Shown one piece after another: positions 11,990-25,059 of a DNA stretch of 64,000 nucleotides. A model generated the notes under the pieces. The model was not told the DNA's origin. It saw only the letters and a program-made list of their open reading frames with translations, and made no database searches. Position 1 is the stretch's first letter. Every line of letters begins with the position of its first letter. Where the stretch lies: assembly GCA_028023455.1 (NCBI GenBank), contig JAQFVV010012423.1:4203753-4267752 (forward strand), read 5' to 3'. The stretch is from Epiperipatus broadwayi. Its lineage: Eukaryota; Onychophora; Udeonychophora; Euonychophora; Peripatidae. The translations under genes were made by a program, and so were the position numbers.

Positions 11990-14690
11990 ATAAACATAAA
12001 TGGGTTCCAACTCTTCCACAAAACCATGAACAAGTTCATCATAAATACCCTTTTAGGAAACTCTGCATTATTTACTCATTTTACATGTTTAATGAAGATG
12101 AGATTTTATTATTGTGGACTAACTATTGTCATAGCCAGAAAGTTGAAGAACATATTAATGCTTTGGGATATTTTTAAAATTTTGAGGAGTATTTTTTAAT
12201 AAAACATTTTCAATTCATTTATATTGCATCACAGAATATCCAAGATTCACTTCCATATAATAAATTAGATAAAATAATTGTGTCATAAACAGATTTCCTA
12301 TGATGAAATACCTTGTTTTGACTTGTTGAAATCATCAATATATCAAAGTCTGCCCTGCATCTCAACCTTTAAGTCAATCTTTTTACTTACAAATCTAGCA
12401 AAGTATTTAAATTGATACACATAAGTTGATATACATCCAAGCTAAAAGTTAGGACCTTTTGCTACTGTTTGATTAAGTTTTTGATTTTTTTTCCAACATT
12501 ATTAAATGAAAGCCTTTCTATGCTGCATTTAAAACATTAAGTACATTTTGTAAATCATTTTATGAATTGGCAAAAATAGAACAATTCTTAATATACTGTT
12601 AATCCAAATTTAAAAATGTCACTCAATTCTGAAATACTTTTTGATTTCTTTTTCATTAAGCCACATATAAATATTTCCAACTCACTGTCATAAAATTTGA
12701 AAACTATATTGGAGCAAGTATGATGTTTATTTAATACCACTTTTTTTTTTCAAATAACTCAAAGATTTCATCTTTGATAATATATCTTACTCTCATTCCT
12801 TCATTTAAAAGCTGTACAATGTAAATAAATTTTGGTGAAAAAACAGTTAATTTTAGACAATGTCACAAACATGGTTGATTAACTGTGTCAAATTCCTTTA
12901 CCAAACCAATAATTGCAATATAAAAATAATTTCTTTTTGTTCCAAACACTTTTTTGCACTTGTCTGTAAACAACTACCATGTTAAAAGTTTTTTTTTTTT
13001 TTTTGATTTGTTAAAACTATAGTTATTCATTTGCAGCTGATCATCTATAACTGAAATCAAGATATTCAACAATATTCTTGAAAGTGCCTTTGCTATAATG
13101 GCCCATAATTATATTCCATAATATTTTCTGCTGTGCTCTCTATTTCCTTAATTTTCAAAGACTGTAACAATAAAAGAACTGTTAGCAGTACAACTAATAT
13201 TGAAACTAACATATCAACATATAATACTTCTCCATTTATTCATAAGAATCTACAGCCTTTCCAATTTTAATATTTTGAAGACTGTTTTCACTTTGGATAT
13301 TTTGTAAATAATTAAAAGTTAACATTTTAATTTTTGTGTCATTATCCAAAAGATAACCAAAACATTAATTTCTATCTGTTTAACTTTTTTTTTCATATAA
13401 TAGAATGCCATTGCCAAATTTAGTAAGAATGTGTTACCATTTCTCAGGTAATAAATATTACCTTTAATGCATCAAACAATATATGTATAAAATAGGATCA
13501 GTAAATGTCGCAATTTTTTTGCAGCTTTGATCCATCAATCATTTTTAAGCAGTTTTGTCAGGCTCTGACCTTCTGCCTGTTTGTCTTTATATTTATTATA
13601 AAGCTTGTCATTTAATTTATTATTTTGTTAAACAGAAAATGCCACATCTTTCTTTCTTAATTAAATCATAATAAAAAATCATTGTCAGCAAAACCAGTCA
13701 TTGTTTGCTCAGTGAACCCAAAAATATATTTATTGTATTTATAACATACTTTTCAAGACAATCTCATGCTTCAGTAGTATGAATATTTCCGAGGTCTAAA
13801 TAAAGAATTTTAATGTTTCATTGCTGATGAATTTTAGTACACATATTAGATACTTCGAAAATTTTAACATTAATTTTGTTAGGGTATGATTGGAATAAGA
13901 TCTGTTTTGTAATGCAACTATTATTGCAATCTTGTAACATACTAATTCTACAAACTGCACTTGTAAGTGTTCAAGTGAACATTTTTTTGTAAATTGGATC
14001 ATAATTATAATGTAATTTAAATGCCATTATGTAAACATTGACTTATACTTGGTTTTTTAGTTATATCTGAAAGTGTTTATTATAGTTAATCCATCCATCC
14101 ATTGCAAAAAAAAAATCAATAACAACAGATCATTTTACTGCACCAATACCATTAATTCAGAAACGTTTGGTCAAAGACCATTATTTATACCAACATGGGT
14201 ATTAAAGTAACCAAAAAAGGGAAAAAAATGGACATTTTAAAGGTATTGCTGCAATATTGCTATCCAGTAAGAAAAAAAAGTTTTTTTTCTGAATTCTATA
14301 AATCTAAAGATGGAACATAGGCACTAACAAAGTAAGCACTAACTCCATTTTTAATTGATACAATGAGGAATTACATCAATAAAAAATTTTAAATGATATT
14401 TTTCAGAAAACGCACTGCTATACATTCCTCTTTCACTAATTGATCTACCTGTCCACAAAAACTTGTAGACAATCACTTGTTCTATTAATCTTCCTTACTC
14501 TGGAAGTCAAGTTTCAAAAAACAGTGATACCAATCTTGGCAGCTTTTTATATTTCAATGCACTTCTCTATTCCAGACTTGAAAAATTTTTATCATGTAAA
14601 GTTCACAAATTTTATGCATACATTGCAGAATTTTTATGAAAACACAAATTCAATAAAAGAATTTTAAAAACATCTTTAAAAAATGTTTTG
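11990..14690 (-). pseudogene. LINE ORF2 relic (AP endonuclease plus reverse transcriptase), heavily decayed
   Basis: Read right to left, the minus strand first shows an endonuclease-like stretch (about 14690-14080: IVSIKNGVSAYFVSAYVPSL, resembling the SAYAPS motif of LINE endonucleases). A linker with ACLEKYV/NTINIFLG-like fragments follows. Then comes an RT core at about 12960-12800 (IAIIGLVKEFDTVNQ, matching the F-I-D-L-x-K-A-F-D-T-V-N pattern, then SPKFIYIVQLLNEGM). Further left are weaker matches to the RT thumb and C-terminus, ending close to the hAT element. Stops and frameshifts are dense throughout. It resembles the craniofacial-development-protein-2-like LINEs common in invertebrates. 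Identity rests on patchy motif matches. Confidence 0.6.
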
Positions 14691-14920
14691 CATGTCAGCC
14701 TGAAAGACTGTAATGTCTTTTGATGACTGTTCAAATAAATAATGTCTTAATAATAAATACTTTTAATTATTATAATGTCTAAATAAAACTTCCTGTAACT
14801 TTAATAGATAAAATTGACAAAAATAATACAAATGTTTGATTAAAAAATTAGCATAATATTTCATTTTACTGCAATGTAGATGTCTTCTAATGAAATAAGG
14901 TGTTTTGCATGAATTAATAC

Positions 14921-14970
14921 AGTTGAGTGATGGAATCTTGAGTTAAAGATTCATGAATCACAGCTCAACT
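14921..14970. repeat. Short imperfect inverted repeat
   Basis: Left arm AGTTGAGTGATGGAATCTT and right arm AAGATTC...ATCACAGCTCAACT pair around a 6-base loop, with bulges. No function is assigned. Confidence 0.5.
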
Positions 14971-15263
14971 ATATTTTCCTGTTTTAAAATATCATATGAT
15001 CTCCTATTAACAAACTATACATTACTTTTTTATTTATTGAATGATTCTTATGATTATCCAAATTAAATTTTTCAATATAATATATTTTTATTTATGGCAA
15101 AAATATATTAATATCCAATACCTTTATTCTTTCAATGTGATGTAAATCCAAAAACATAACTATTTTAATTCTATGATAAGTGTTTATTCACTTTGAAATA
15201 AAACATTAATTTATTTAAACTTAAAATAATATATAGCTGGGCAATTTTTTCAATCTAGAAAGG

Positions 15264-15346
15264 CATAATCGTAGCACTGAAACTTAGTGGCTGACACTAT
15301 TTCTCTCAATAATAGTGTCAGCTTTTGAGTTTAAGGACTATGAATA
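15264..15346 (+). ncRNA. pre-miRNA-like hairpin (candidate)
   Basis: A perfect 12-bp stem GCTGACACTATT (15290-15301) / AATAGTGTCAGC (15311-15322) closes a 9-base loop. Pairing continues outward with bulges through AAACTTAGTG/TTTTGAGTTT and GTAGCACTG/AAGGACTATG, for about 35 pairs in total. Length and shape are within the range of animal pre-miRNAs, although the loop is short. I do not recognise the seed of either arm. Hairpins are frequent in this window, so this is a candidate only; the plus strand is an arbitrary choice. Confidence 0.25.
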
Positions 15347-18300
15347 TGAATATTGATTAATAAAATTTATACACCAAAACATCCAATTATCAACACACTC
15401 ATAAAAGGTTTTGTTTTTGGGGGTTTTTAAATTTAAAAGGGCACTTTTATCTCTTTCTGTTTATGGTTTGTCAGTTTTTTTATTTTTAAGTTTTTTTCTT
15501 ATAAAAAATAATTTTTTTTAAAAAAATAAAAAAAATAAAAAAAGAGATTTGAAGCCCCCCAAAAAAAATTCTAAACATTTGAAAAACCTGTTATTGACTA
15601 AGCTATTTAAAGTGTAAATAAATTACTCTTTTCTTCAGAAGTCAATGAACACTTGCCATAGAATTACATAGTAAAAGAAAAAAAGAAAAATAATGTTTTA
15701 GAATTGTAAGTATTTTAAATTAAAAAACTCAGTTATTCTGAAATCCAGTTTAATCCCCCCCCCTCCATAAGACATAGAAGTCTTAATTATATATTTATAA
15801 TAAATTATGAACTATCATTTATTATAATATGTGGTAGCAACTCTATAAATGTTTCTTTAGCATGTCTAAAATATTCAGTAAACAAAAATGATATTCAGAT
15901 TGTTATATAGGAAGTAGATTACTAAATTATTAAATATATTTATGTTATGTTTATCTATTACCTTGTTACTTGAATATTAATAATTATATCCTATCTAAAT
16001 GTGAGGTTTTAGACTTCAAATAAATTATATAATCTATCAGCAAGTACCAATTGTATCTTTCTTCAAAATTTTCAATATATTATGATGGAAAATATAGTAG
16101 GTTATTTCGTTTGGTATAAATAAGTGATATTATAGCCTCAATACTATTTCAAATTTTATAAAATAAGAACAATATTTTATCTTTAAAAAATAACATGTTT
16201 TTCTGAATGTAAAGTGATTTTTTTATAATTAAAATATAACATTTAAAAATAGATATTTAAAAATACATCTTTCTAACCAACTAAAAATTATTACCATCAT
16301 ATATAAGAAAGTAGTTGTTGTTTATCATAAATGTTTTTATTGTTAATGTCATTTATGCTTTAAGTGCAAAAAAAAAAAAAAAGAATAAAAGAGAGAGAAA
16401 AGCAAAATAATAATAAATAGAACATTATTTTAAAAATATATGTGAGAGTTGAACATTGCTCTATTTTCATTTTTAATACCAAAATTGCATTGTAATTAAA
16501 AAAAAATTACATCTAAGTTATGCAAAATACTGATTTTCTGTATTAGGATCCTGATTGGTATTGATAAAAAACATTATTACTGCGCTAAACCACACAGCAA
16601 ATTATTAGCAATGAAAATTAAATATTTAATTTTTTTATTTTAATTATAGATACATTTGTAATATATACGCAGATGTGTTTTCAAATAAAAAAAACATTAT
16701 TAATTGTTTTTTATCTCACTAATAATGTAAAATATATGGACACCCCCCCCTCTTTTCTGCCGAAAATAGTAAAAATTACTTGGAGTAGAATTTAAACTAA
16801 CTCTTAATTAATAATAAACTTTTAAAACTTTTAAAATAAATTAAGAACCATTTTGATCTGAAATTCCAGTAACTTTTTTTTCACATGCATAATATAATTC
16901 TAACACCATGAGAATAAAAGGTCAAATAAATGCTGTTTCTAAGTTTTTTGAATATCTTCTCTAATCTTATTTTTATTCTTTCTTTTTTATTCTGCAAAAT
17001 CATCCACATTTAAAAATCTGTCAGTGAATAGTTCAAATAAGTGTCAAATCAAGAAGGCTTTGTGAAGAAGCGAAGTCACATTTGTAACAGTGGTCAGAAA
17101 AAATTAGGTTTTAAAAGATACATAAAAATGGCTGAGATATAAGATTTTTCAGTTACTATAAATTATGTTTAAAGTGATCAACGATTATCGTCTAAAAAGT
17201 ATTTTATTCTAAAAAATGTTTTATATCATAATTAATTAAAATAAAATGAATTGTAATTATTTTTCCCATTATTGATTCAATTGAATAAAAGTAAAAAAAA
17301 ATGAGTGTAAGATAGTTTTAAGTTGCACGCTTGAATTATTTATTCCACAATTAGAATTTTCTTCAATAAATTTTTAATACTAAAATTGGAGAGTAAGATA
17401 TTTTTACTTTAGAAATGAGATCTATATATATATTACTATATTTTGATCTGGAAACTATTAAAAATTAAAGGTGCTATTATATTCGCCAACATCAATTTAC
17501 TGCTCGGATTTTATAATGAATATAAAGATTTCCCATTACTGAAGTTGAAAAAAAACTTGATTGCTTTAAAAATTATGCGTTTTTTTTTTTTTTAAATGAC
17601 ATCACAAAAGCATTAAAATTAGATTTGGTGATGAGTTGTTATTTTATACTGAATTTTAATAAATGTGTACTACAATTAATTATATTTTCTTCATTTGCAT
17701 AACTATAATATTTATAAAACGCGATGTAGTGGTAAAAATAAAATTAGCATATTACTTTTACTATTTTATTTTTATTATTTTTAAAAACTGTCAAAAGAAA
17801 AAGAAATATGCATTCTACACTGCGCTGATTTTATGCGTTCTACTTTGATCTCTCTCCTTTTTCTTTGTCTCCATCATGATCGATGTATATGTATTGTTAT
17901 GCTATGCAATAAATAATTAATCGAATGGTTTTGACTGCAGGGTTTATAAAAAATTAAGTGTAAGAAGTAACAGAATTAGTCGTGATTCATGGATATTAAC
18001 TTAGTTCTAGTTTGCCACTTACAAACTATACATTACTGCTATATAATAATGATTATAAAATAACTTATTTCTAATAAACTTTTAGCACCAATATTGTTAA
18101 GTCAGCTTTTTCAACTTACACGCGGTGCTGAGATCTTAAAACAAATATTAATTCCCAAAAGAGTAAAAAATAACTTTTAAATATAATGAGACATAATTAA
18201 ACTTCTACAATATTGTATAATAAGTTAATGATAACGAATTTTCAAATTAATTTGCCAGCTATTTGATAATTTGGCAGGTATTTGATAACTTGACAGCATA

Positions 18301-19939
18301 TTTGTGTAAGGATATGCCTTTGTGTTTTCAGATATGCTAGCAGAGCATTAATTTGTCATTTCTGATATATATAAAAAAAAGGTTAAATCAACATAAGTTG
18401 CCACACTCGTATCAATCAAAAATTACAATACTTTTGTTTACTTTTTATTGAAATTTATTGCATTTCAGGCAACAAATTGTAATTTGTTTGTTTTATGTTT
18501 TCATATTTATTATTCTAAAATACTATATATTGAGATTCGTCATTAATTTTTCACATTCACTCTGTGATAGTGCAAGTAAGTAGTCTTGCTTTAAAATAAG
18601 ACAATTTATTTTTTATTATATAATTAAGAGTAAGAAATTTCAATGTATTGCATTTTTTATTTATTTTTTTAGAAAAAGTACTGGCAAACTTATAAAAGTC
18701 TAAAAAGTAATATTCGGAAATAAGGGTTAGAGGGAGGGGTCAAGCACTGAAAAACAGCCGACATCCAATGTGTTTTATTTGTGAAAAAAATATTTTTAAA
18801 TAAGTGCAAATAAGCACATTTAGAGAAGATTAATTCAGATAAAATGAATAACAGCCTATCTTATTTTTGAATCTTCATGACAAATTTGAGTACTGGCCAT
18901 CATTATTATGTATTCTTTTTATGTTGATTACAAAAGAAAATGATGGTTTGCAGACATCATGCAATAAACTACTTTTAATTACATACAAAAAAAAACATAC
19001 ACACAATTGGAAGAAAATTAAATTTAATTGCAATTTTAAAAATAATAACTACTGTTGTACTTAAATCATCACATATTAAAAACCAATTCCACTTAGTAAT
19101 GATATGATAAAATAGAATATGTAATATCCGAATATATAGAACATAAATTTATGAATACTGAAACCCATATTTCTGATATGCCATTCAACCTTGTCAAATG
19201 TTGTTTCTGCTTTTTGTCTCAGTTTTAGAAGTGGCTGGTTATTGCTTTTTCCCAGGAAACCTTTATTCTGGATTAACATGTATGCTATTTACCACACAAA
19301 TTTTAAGTATTAGAATGTATGATGAGTTACAATATAAAATAACAATGTCTTTTGCACCCCACTAACATTAAATTTCATTTTAAATTGACCAAAAATACTA
19401 TTTAAAGTTTTGACTCATCATTAAGTGATAGTGAATCCATGAGTCATAAGGAATATTTTCAAGAAAGTTATAAGATTATGCAATGGTGGAAAGAGCACTG
19501 AAGATGATTTAAAGTGTGCCCAATGTATTGTCATGTTTGATGTCATTATTCATCTTATGGCACCCTAGTGCTTTAAATTTTTTGTAGTAAATATCTAAAC
19601 TATATAACTAAATAATACATCTATTTGTTCAGAGATGGCATTGCAAAAAAATTTGAGAGAGAACCAATCCTCTCTTCATTGAGACACCTTTTTACAATTC
19701 ATAAAAGACAAAAAGTTTACTGAAGAATTAACATTTTCAAAATATTTGGATAAGGACACAAAAGATAAATCTTTATTTAGAATGACAATACTATATTTTA
19801 AAACAAATAAATTTCACATATAAATATAATAGACCTTACACATGATATTACTCTAAATCATGGAAAATATTACTGTCCATTGTATCATTCACTATCAGAA
19901 TTTAATTGTGAAAAATCTTAGTAATCAATTGCACATTTT

Positions 19940-20560
19940 TACAAAGTGTAATGACTGCTATAAAGAAAATTAAATCACACGTCTTTAAGGATGATCTATT
20001 GTGAAAAAATTGTACTGAAAATGGTGAATATTTGGAGCAATTATTACTTAACATGGAAGTTTGTTGGCTATCAAAAAGAATATGCTAAAAATATTTTTTA
20101 AACTATGTTATACATCATTGTGGATGGATTTTTATATAGGCAAGATGATCTTAGTAATAATCTTTTTAAAAAATAAATTTATATTAGTAGCTATCAGATT
20201 GCTGTATTAAATTCTGTAAAAATTGTGTATGGTTTTTGTCTTTATCAATAAGACTTAGTCTATGTTGAAAGTAATGCAATTTTGTACATTACCACCCAAT
20301 ATTCCAACTAAAAACCTAAGGATTAATACTTTATGAAACTCAACATAGAATTACTTTTCTAAATTTGTCAGAAAAAAAGTGAAAAGCTGATGATACACTA
20401 CTAATTTTTGTGAATCACTTACAAAAGTTGCTTGATGATATGGTATAAAAGTTTAAAGGCATTCTTAATTTGGAGATTCAAGATTAGATAATAAATCTGT
20501 ACATAAATTTTAAAATATTAATGAATTTTTATTCAGAAGAAACTTATTGAGATATAAAAT
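19940..20560 (+). pseudogene. Second hAT transposase relic (ZBED5/FAM200-like, catalytic-region fragment)
   Basis: From about 19946 one frame reads SVMTAIKKIKSHVFKDD and, after one stop, CTENGEYLEQLLLNMEVCWL followed by SKRIC. This matches the conserved core of ZBED5/FAM200 hAT transposases (L-C-E-E-x-G-x-E-x-x-x-L-L-L-H-T-E-V-R-W-L-S-x-G). Further on, LDDMV and KFKGILNLEIQD (about 20430-20485) are also in family order. Stops and frameshifts break it throughout, and no termini or target duplication were found. The C-terminal dimerisation domain, present at 10688-11100, is absent here. Confidence 0.65.
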
Positions 20561-20839
20561 GATATTAAGTTAAAACATAATGTTAATAATTCTTATCAAG
20601 AGTTTTAGTTACAAAGAAAATTTTCAGAACACATATTTAGTCGAAATACACAAAATCATAATCAAATAGTTGAATCTGAAGATTTATAAATATGACACTA
20701 GCAAGTTCATAAATCTCCATACTTAAGCTTTACATTAAATCTTATTATGAAAGAATTATAAAAGATATTTATATTAATGAAATAAAACCTATAATGAAAA
20801 GGTTGTTAATTGAAAAAAAATAATAGGCCTATTTAATTA

Positions 20840-20842
<3 letters not shown>

Positions 20843-20924
<82 letters not shown>
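20843..20924. repeat. (TA)n microsatellite
   Basis: Two TA runs are separated by TTTATTTA near 20887-20894. Confidence 0.9.
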
Positions 20925-20925
<1 letters not shown>

Positions 20926-20929
20926 CAAA

Positions 20930-21850
20930 ATAAATGTGTGTTATAGATACAATATGTAAAACTTTAATATGTGTTAGTATTAAATATGCCCACATTATAT
21001 AATTCGAATATGATATATTGAACAATTTTCTTGTAGGGGATTAGTTTAAGAAATATATTTAAAAAATGAATGTAATGGAAATTTAAGATTGTTTGTTGAA
21101 ATGTTTTAAGGTAAGAGTTATAAGTATTTGTTATATGCATTGCATTATTGTGGAATATTTGTATTTATATTTATGGGTTTTTTATATATTTTTAGTTGTT
21201 CCTTGATGAAGACTATAAAAGAATATAATCAAAACATGGGAGTATTTTTATTACTTTATAATAATTCATATAATAAATCAAGATTTATAAAGAAGACGTT
21301 TGCATGTAGTTTGTTTTGTATATATATTGAAATTAATGGGCTATTTTTTAAAATAGAAGACTGTATTTATTATTGATTTCATTTATTTAAATATCATAAA
21401 ATAACAATTTTCTATTGATTATAAATTACTACGATATTATCATCCATTTTATTTTAGATTTATCTGTTTATAATTGTTATTGTTAATTATTCATGGAGTG
21501 ATTTTTATGTTAAAAATGTGAAAAGCAACAGAAAAGATGAATATAAAGTTTTTTCAATATGCTTTGTTTTTAATTTTAAATTACATTAAAATAAACTTTT
21601 GTTATCGATTTAAAATGCAATATTTTCTTTCTAAATCCAATTATAAATCATTTTAGTCTTCAAAAATGTAATAATTTTTAGTAAGAAAAAAAAACAAATA
21701 ACGGAAGTATTGAGAATGAGTTGAATTATAAAAGAGGAGGAAGGTGTAAGAGTTGATGAGAATTTATGATTTAAATAAAGAATCTTCAAATTCAATATTA
21801 TATTGAAAAGCAATAAAAATATAATATTAAAATAAATTGGTGTATTGTGT
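20930..21850. other. A/T-rich DNA, nothing recognised
   Basis: A hydrophobic 82-codon frame at 21128-21376 is present, but its F/I/L/K/N-rich composition is what random sequence of this base composition would give. I see no domain. Confidence 0.5.
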
Positions 21851-21852
21851 GA

Positions 21853-21940
21853 TTTCATGGCATAATGGATAGTGCATTTGAAAAAAATCTATGATTTAAA
21901 ATTCGAATCCATGTTGAGTGAACTGGAAATATTTTCTTAC
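21853..21940 (+). repeat. tRNA-derived SINE head (tRNA-Arg-like)
   Basis: CATGGCATAATGGATAGTGC matches the D-arm and A-box of a tRNA such as tRNA-Arg (GGCCTAATGGATAAGGCG type). About 30 bases on, AATTCGAATCCATG is a B-box/T-arm match. The anticodon arm is degraded (AAAAAAATCTATGATTT), so it is not a functional tRNA. It is best read as the RNA polymerase III promoter head of a SINE. The body and tail were not delimited. Confidence 0.55.
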
Positions 21941-21944
21941 TAGA

Positions 21945-22690
21945 AATATGATGTTTTATTCCCAGATAATTCATAGCTATCCAATTATTTATCAGAAAGT
22001 GGGTGCCCAGATATTTTTAAATAGAAGCTAAATAAATAATATGAAAATGATAACCCCATCACCATACAAAAGTTATTAATTTTTCTTCACTATAATTCTA
22101 AATTTTGGGAAAAGGGAAGAGCAAACTGTTTAAGATTTGTCTTGCAGTGGTCTATTTGAAAAACTATTTTATCTTACAATTTCTTGATATTTATTTAGTG
22201 GTTTAAAGATTTAATGAAATGTATTTATATATTTCTGTCTTTGTGAATTTTAATCTGTATTTAAATGAGCTTCAGAAACAAGTTGGTCTAACTTATGTTC
22301 TTAATATATAAAGAAAATTACTGTCTTAACATAGGAAATTCAATATAATGCAAACCAGTTGATAAAAGAAATTGTTTGAGAACATATAAGTATTACAGAC
22401 AGGTTGTTTGCCTTTTGCATTATGGAGTGATCAAAAAATAATTTAATCAATTCTGTGATTAGTGTTGCATCGATTCAATTAATTTCATTATTGATTAAGT
22501 CTTCAGCCATAATTCAACTTTTTAATGAAAGAAATAGATGTCCTGAAATGTAGTTAGTTGATTTTGTATGTTATGCAATGATTTAATAAAGATTTAACTG
22601 GTTATTGATTTGACATTTACATTTATTTAAATAAAAATATTATTTAAAAGTGACTCAGTCAGTTTAAATACATATCCCAGCATATTAACA
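21945..22690. other. A/T-rich DNA, nothing recognised
   Basis: No coding, RNA or repeat identity could be supported between the SINE head and the long TA tract. Confidence 0.45.
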
Positions 22691-22806
<116 letters not shown>

Positions 22807-22859
22807 TTGTAAACAATCTTCACTAGTCAAATAAATATGTGTGTTTATTTATTCATTTT

Positions 22860-23095
22860 TTCAGAAAAGAGACAAATATAGGAAGCATTTCTGATATTTA
22901 ATATATACATATAATTATATGGAATTTTAACACAAACTTTCAAGCTCCCGTCAACTATCCACTCTCTCATAAAACTGATACATATGACCACAATCATGTG
23001 AAAATTTAAAAGATCTCCAATATATGTATTTTTTGCTGAATTAGCACTCTTAAATTGGTCCAGAACATCATCATCCACATATTTGTAAGTACAAG

Positions 23096-23148
<53 letters not shown>

Positions 23149-23290
23149 ATGTGACATCTGACTATAAATATTAATATATATATATATATACTTTCCATAT
23201 TACTATATATATATATATATATAATCAGTATTCAGTTTATATTAAGATAGCAAATCTTTAAACTTTAATAGACAGGCTTTAATATAATCC
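22860..23290 (-). repeat. SINE-like repeat (B-box family), minus copy interrupted by TA tracts
   Basis: In the reverse sense the unit runs from the GACAGGC block near 23275, through GCTGAATTAGCACTC read inverted, a CATATGACCACA block, and the CAAGCTCCCGTCAACTATCC block. The same modules recur at 26800-27335, 32170-32525 and 59230-61375. Two TA tracts (23098-23146 and 23174-23222) and a short piece of the GTCATGTGACATCTGAC repeat split it. Confidence 0.6.
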
Positions 23291-23299
23291 ATCATTCAA

Positions 23300-23470
23300 C
23301 TGCGATAAGTGCTGGACAGCATGAAATGCACATATATTAGAGATCATTTATCTTTTATACATGTGTGTGGTCATGCGTATTAGTTGTATGAGATAGAATG
23401 TATAGGTGAAGGGAACTTAAAGGTCTGTGTTCAAATCCCATATAATTACATCTAAACTCCAAGTATATAA
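23300..23470 (+). repeat. SINE-like repeat (B-box family), plus copy
   Basis: It carries, in order, GAGATCATTTATCTTTTATA, GTATTAGTTGTATGAGATAG and GTGTTCAAATCCCAT. The last resembles a polymerase III B box (GGTTCGAATCC). It directly follows the minus copy, so the two form an inverted pair. Confidence 0.55.
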
Positions 23471-23474
23471 ATTA

Positions 23475-24180
23475 TTTGTATTCAAATATTATATTTATAT
23501 ATATTTACACACTGTTTGATTACCATGCTACTTGCAAAAAAATAATAATCCTGAATAACTCTATCTTGTTGCTAGCACCCTTTTCTAACATATAATTATT
23601 ATGATATATAATAAGAAATATATTTTTTAAAATAACGTTTAAAATGTCTTATTTTGGAATACTTATTAGTGAGTATTCATAATCAATTATTTATAAAAAA
23701 ATACATAGTGTTTGCTTTATGCTAATAAAATACACAACTTTGTTTCTGATTATATATAAGAAGTGATGTTGTCAAGAAAATAGATCTTTACACGCACTGT
23801 TTGAATTTTTTTGTAAACGAAATGGCTACTAAATGAAAAAGTCTTCGATTCATCTTTTTAAAAAATGCAAATGTTGAATCATTTGTCTATTTTACACTTA
23901 TGAAATGTAATAAGTTTATTAAATATTATTTATAACAAAATTTTATATATTGTTTAAATGGCTCTAAAAAGTTTTTCATTACATATATTATTTGTGCATT
24001 CATTATCAATAATTACAATATGATTTATTAAAATAAATAACAGAACATAATAAAAAATTTTTTTATTTAACAGCAATAATTGTATATATATATATATAAT
24101 AAAAATAATACTACAGAAAAGCTTTTTTGACAAATATTTATTTTTGTGTTTTTTAATGTGATGGAATTATTTTAAAGTTT
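23475..24180. other. A/T-rich DNA, nothing recognised
   Basis: Only short TA tracts (for example near 24083) are present. No coding or RNA feature is seen. Confidence 0.5.
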
Positions 24181-24184
24181 CATG

Positions 24185-24600
24185 TGATGCGCTATGGCTT
24201 CTCTTTTACCAGAGTCAGGAATCTGTCAGCCACTATGCCCAGAGAAACCTGTTAGCCACCTTACAATCCCTTTCCATTCCCCACCCTAAGTTTTTTTCAT
24301 ATTCTTCACTATCTCACTCCATCCATTTCCTCAACATTGTCTTTGTCCATTCTATGTCCTTTATATCAAGATACCTATTATCTTTTTCCAAATTAAAAGA
24401 GGCAAAAACTCACTATACATATTGCCACACAGCAAGCTACAGTAGTCAATGGATGCCAGAAAGCTTGTGCATAAAATCCCCCAAATTGTGCCTACTTATC
24501 CAATATCTCCAGACTAGTTTCTGTTTTGTGGCCATTGTCAGTGAGGAGACTCCAGCAACCACTTTTTATCTCTACTTAACTATAAAACTATGAGTCTTAA
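24185..24600 (+). repeat. Dispersed repeat family also found at 52165-52912
   Basis: From about 24405 the blocks CACACAGCAAGCTACAGTAG, GGATGCCAGAAAGCTTGTGC, CCAATATCTCCAGACTAGTT and AAAACTATGAGTCTTAAATT occur in the same order as at 52235-52460. The preceding 24185-24400 is unusually GC-rich for this window and may be part of the same element or a decayed coding piece. I assign no function. Confidence 0.65.
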
Positions 24601-25059
24601 ATTGAAAACACCTTAATATTTTAATAAGAGTTATAAACAAGTATTAGAAATGGTGCTCATGTGATGTTTATTATCTTTTACCAAACTCAGTATAAAAACC
24701 AAGAACCCATTTTCTGTATAATCTATTTGTTTATATTTATTCTACCACAATTTCATTATTTATATTCTTTGCATTCAGTCAACAGATTTCTAACATTTTT
24801 ATGCCTTCCTTACATAACTTTCAGACTAAATCATCCCTTTTTCTCCATTTATGTGTATATTTCCTTGTTGATAATGATCTTGTTCAAGCTTTAAACAGTA
24901 AACTACTTTTCCTTGTTATTGTTGTAAATTAATTCTCACCCAAAATTCTATTTACTTCTATATATATATACATGTAAACTTTTAACGGCCATATTAGTTC
25001 TTCATCTCTCCAACTCAATTTTTTATTAAGATGTGTCTGAATTGAAGGAATTTTAGACA

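Larger units (their letters stand above)
14700..19930. other. A/T-rich intergenic DNA, no recognised gene
   Basis: There is no supported coding region. Contents noted: a short imperfect hairpin (14921-14970), a miRNA-like hairpin (15264-15346), homopolymer-rich DNA (15405-15560), C tracts near 15757 and 16743, and poly-A/T runs. Confidence 0.55.

Noticed and set aside
21128-21376. Hydrophobic 82-codon frame resembling a membrane protein
   Set aside because: F, I, L, Y, K and N richness is what any frame gives at this base composition. There is no start context, domain or neighbour support.
7145-21940. Functional tRNA genes
   Set aside because: The tRNA-like stretches keep A- and B-box-like sequence but lack a proper anticodon arm and acceptor pairing, so they are SINE heads or pseudogenes.
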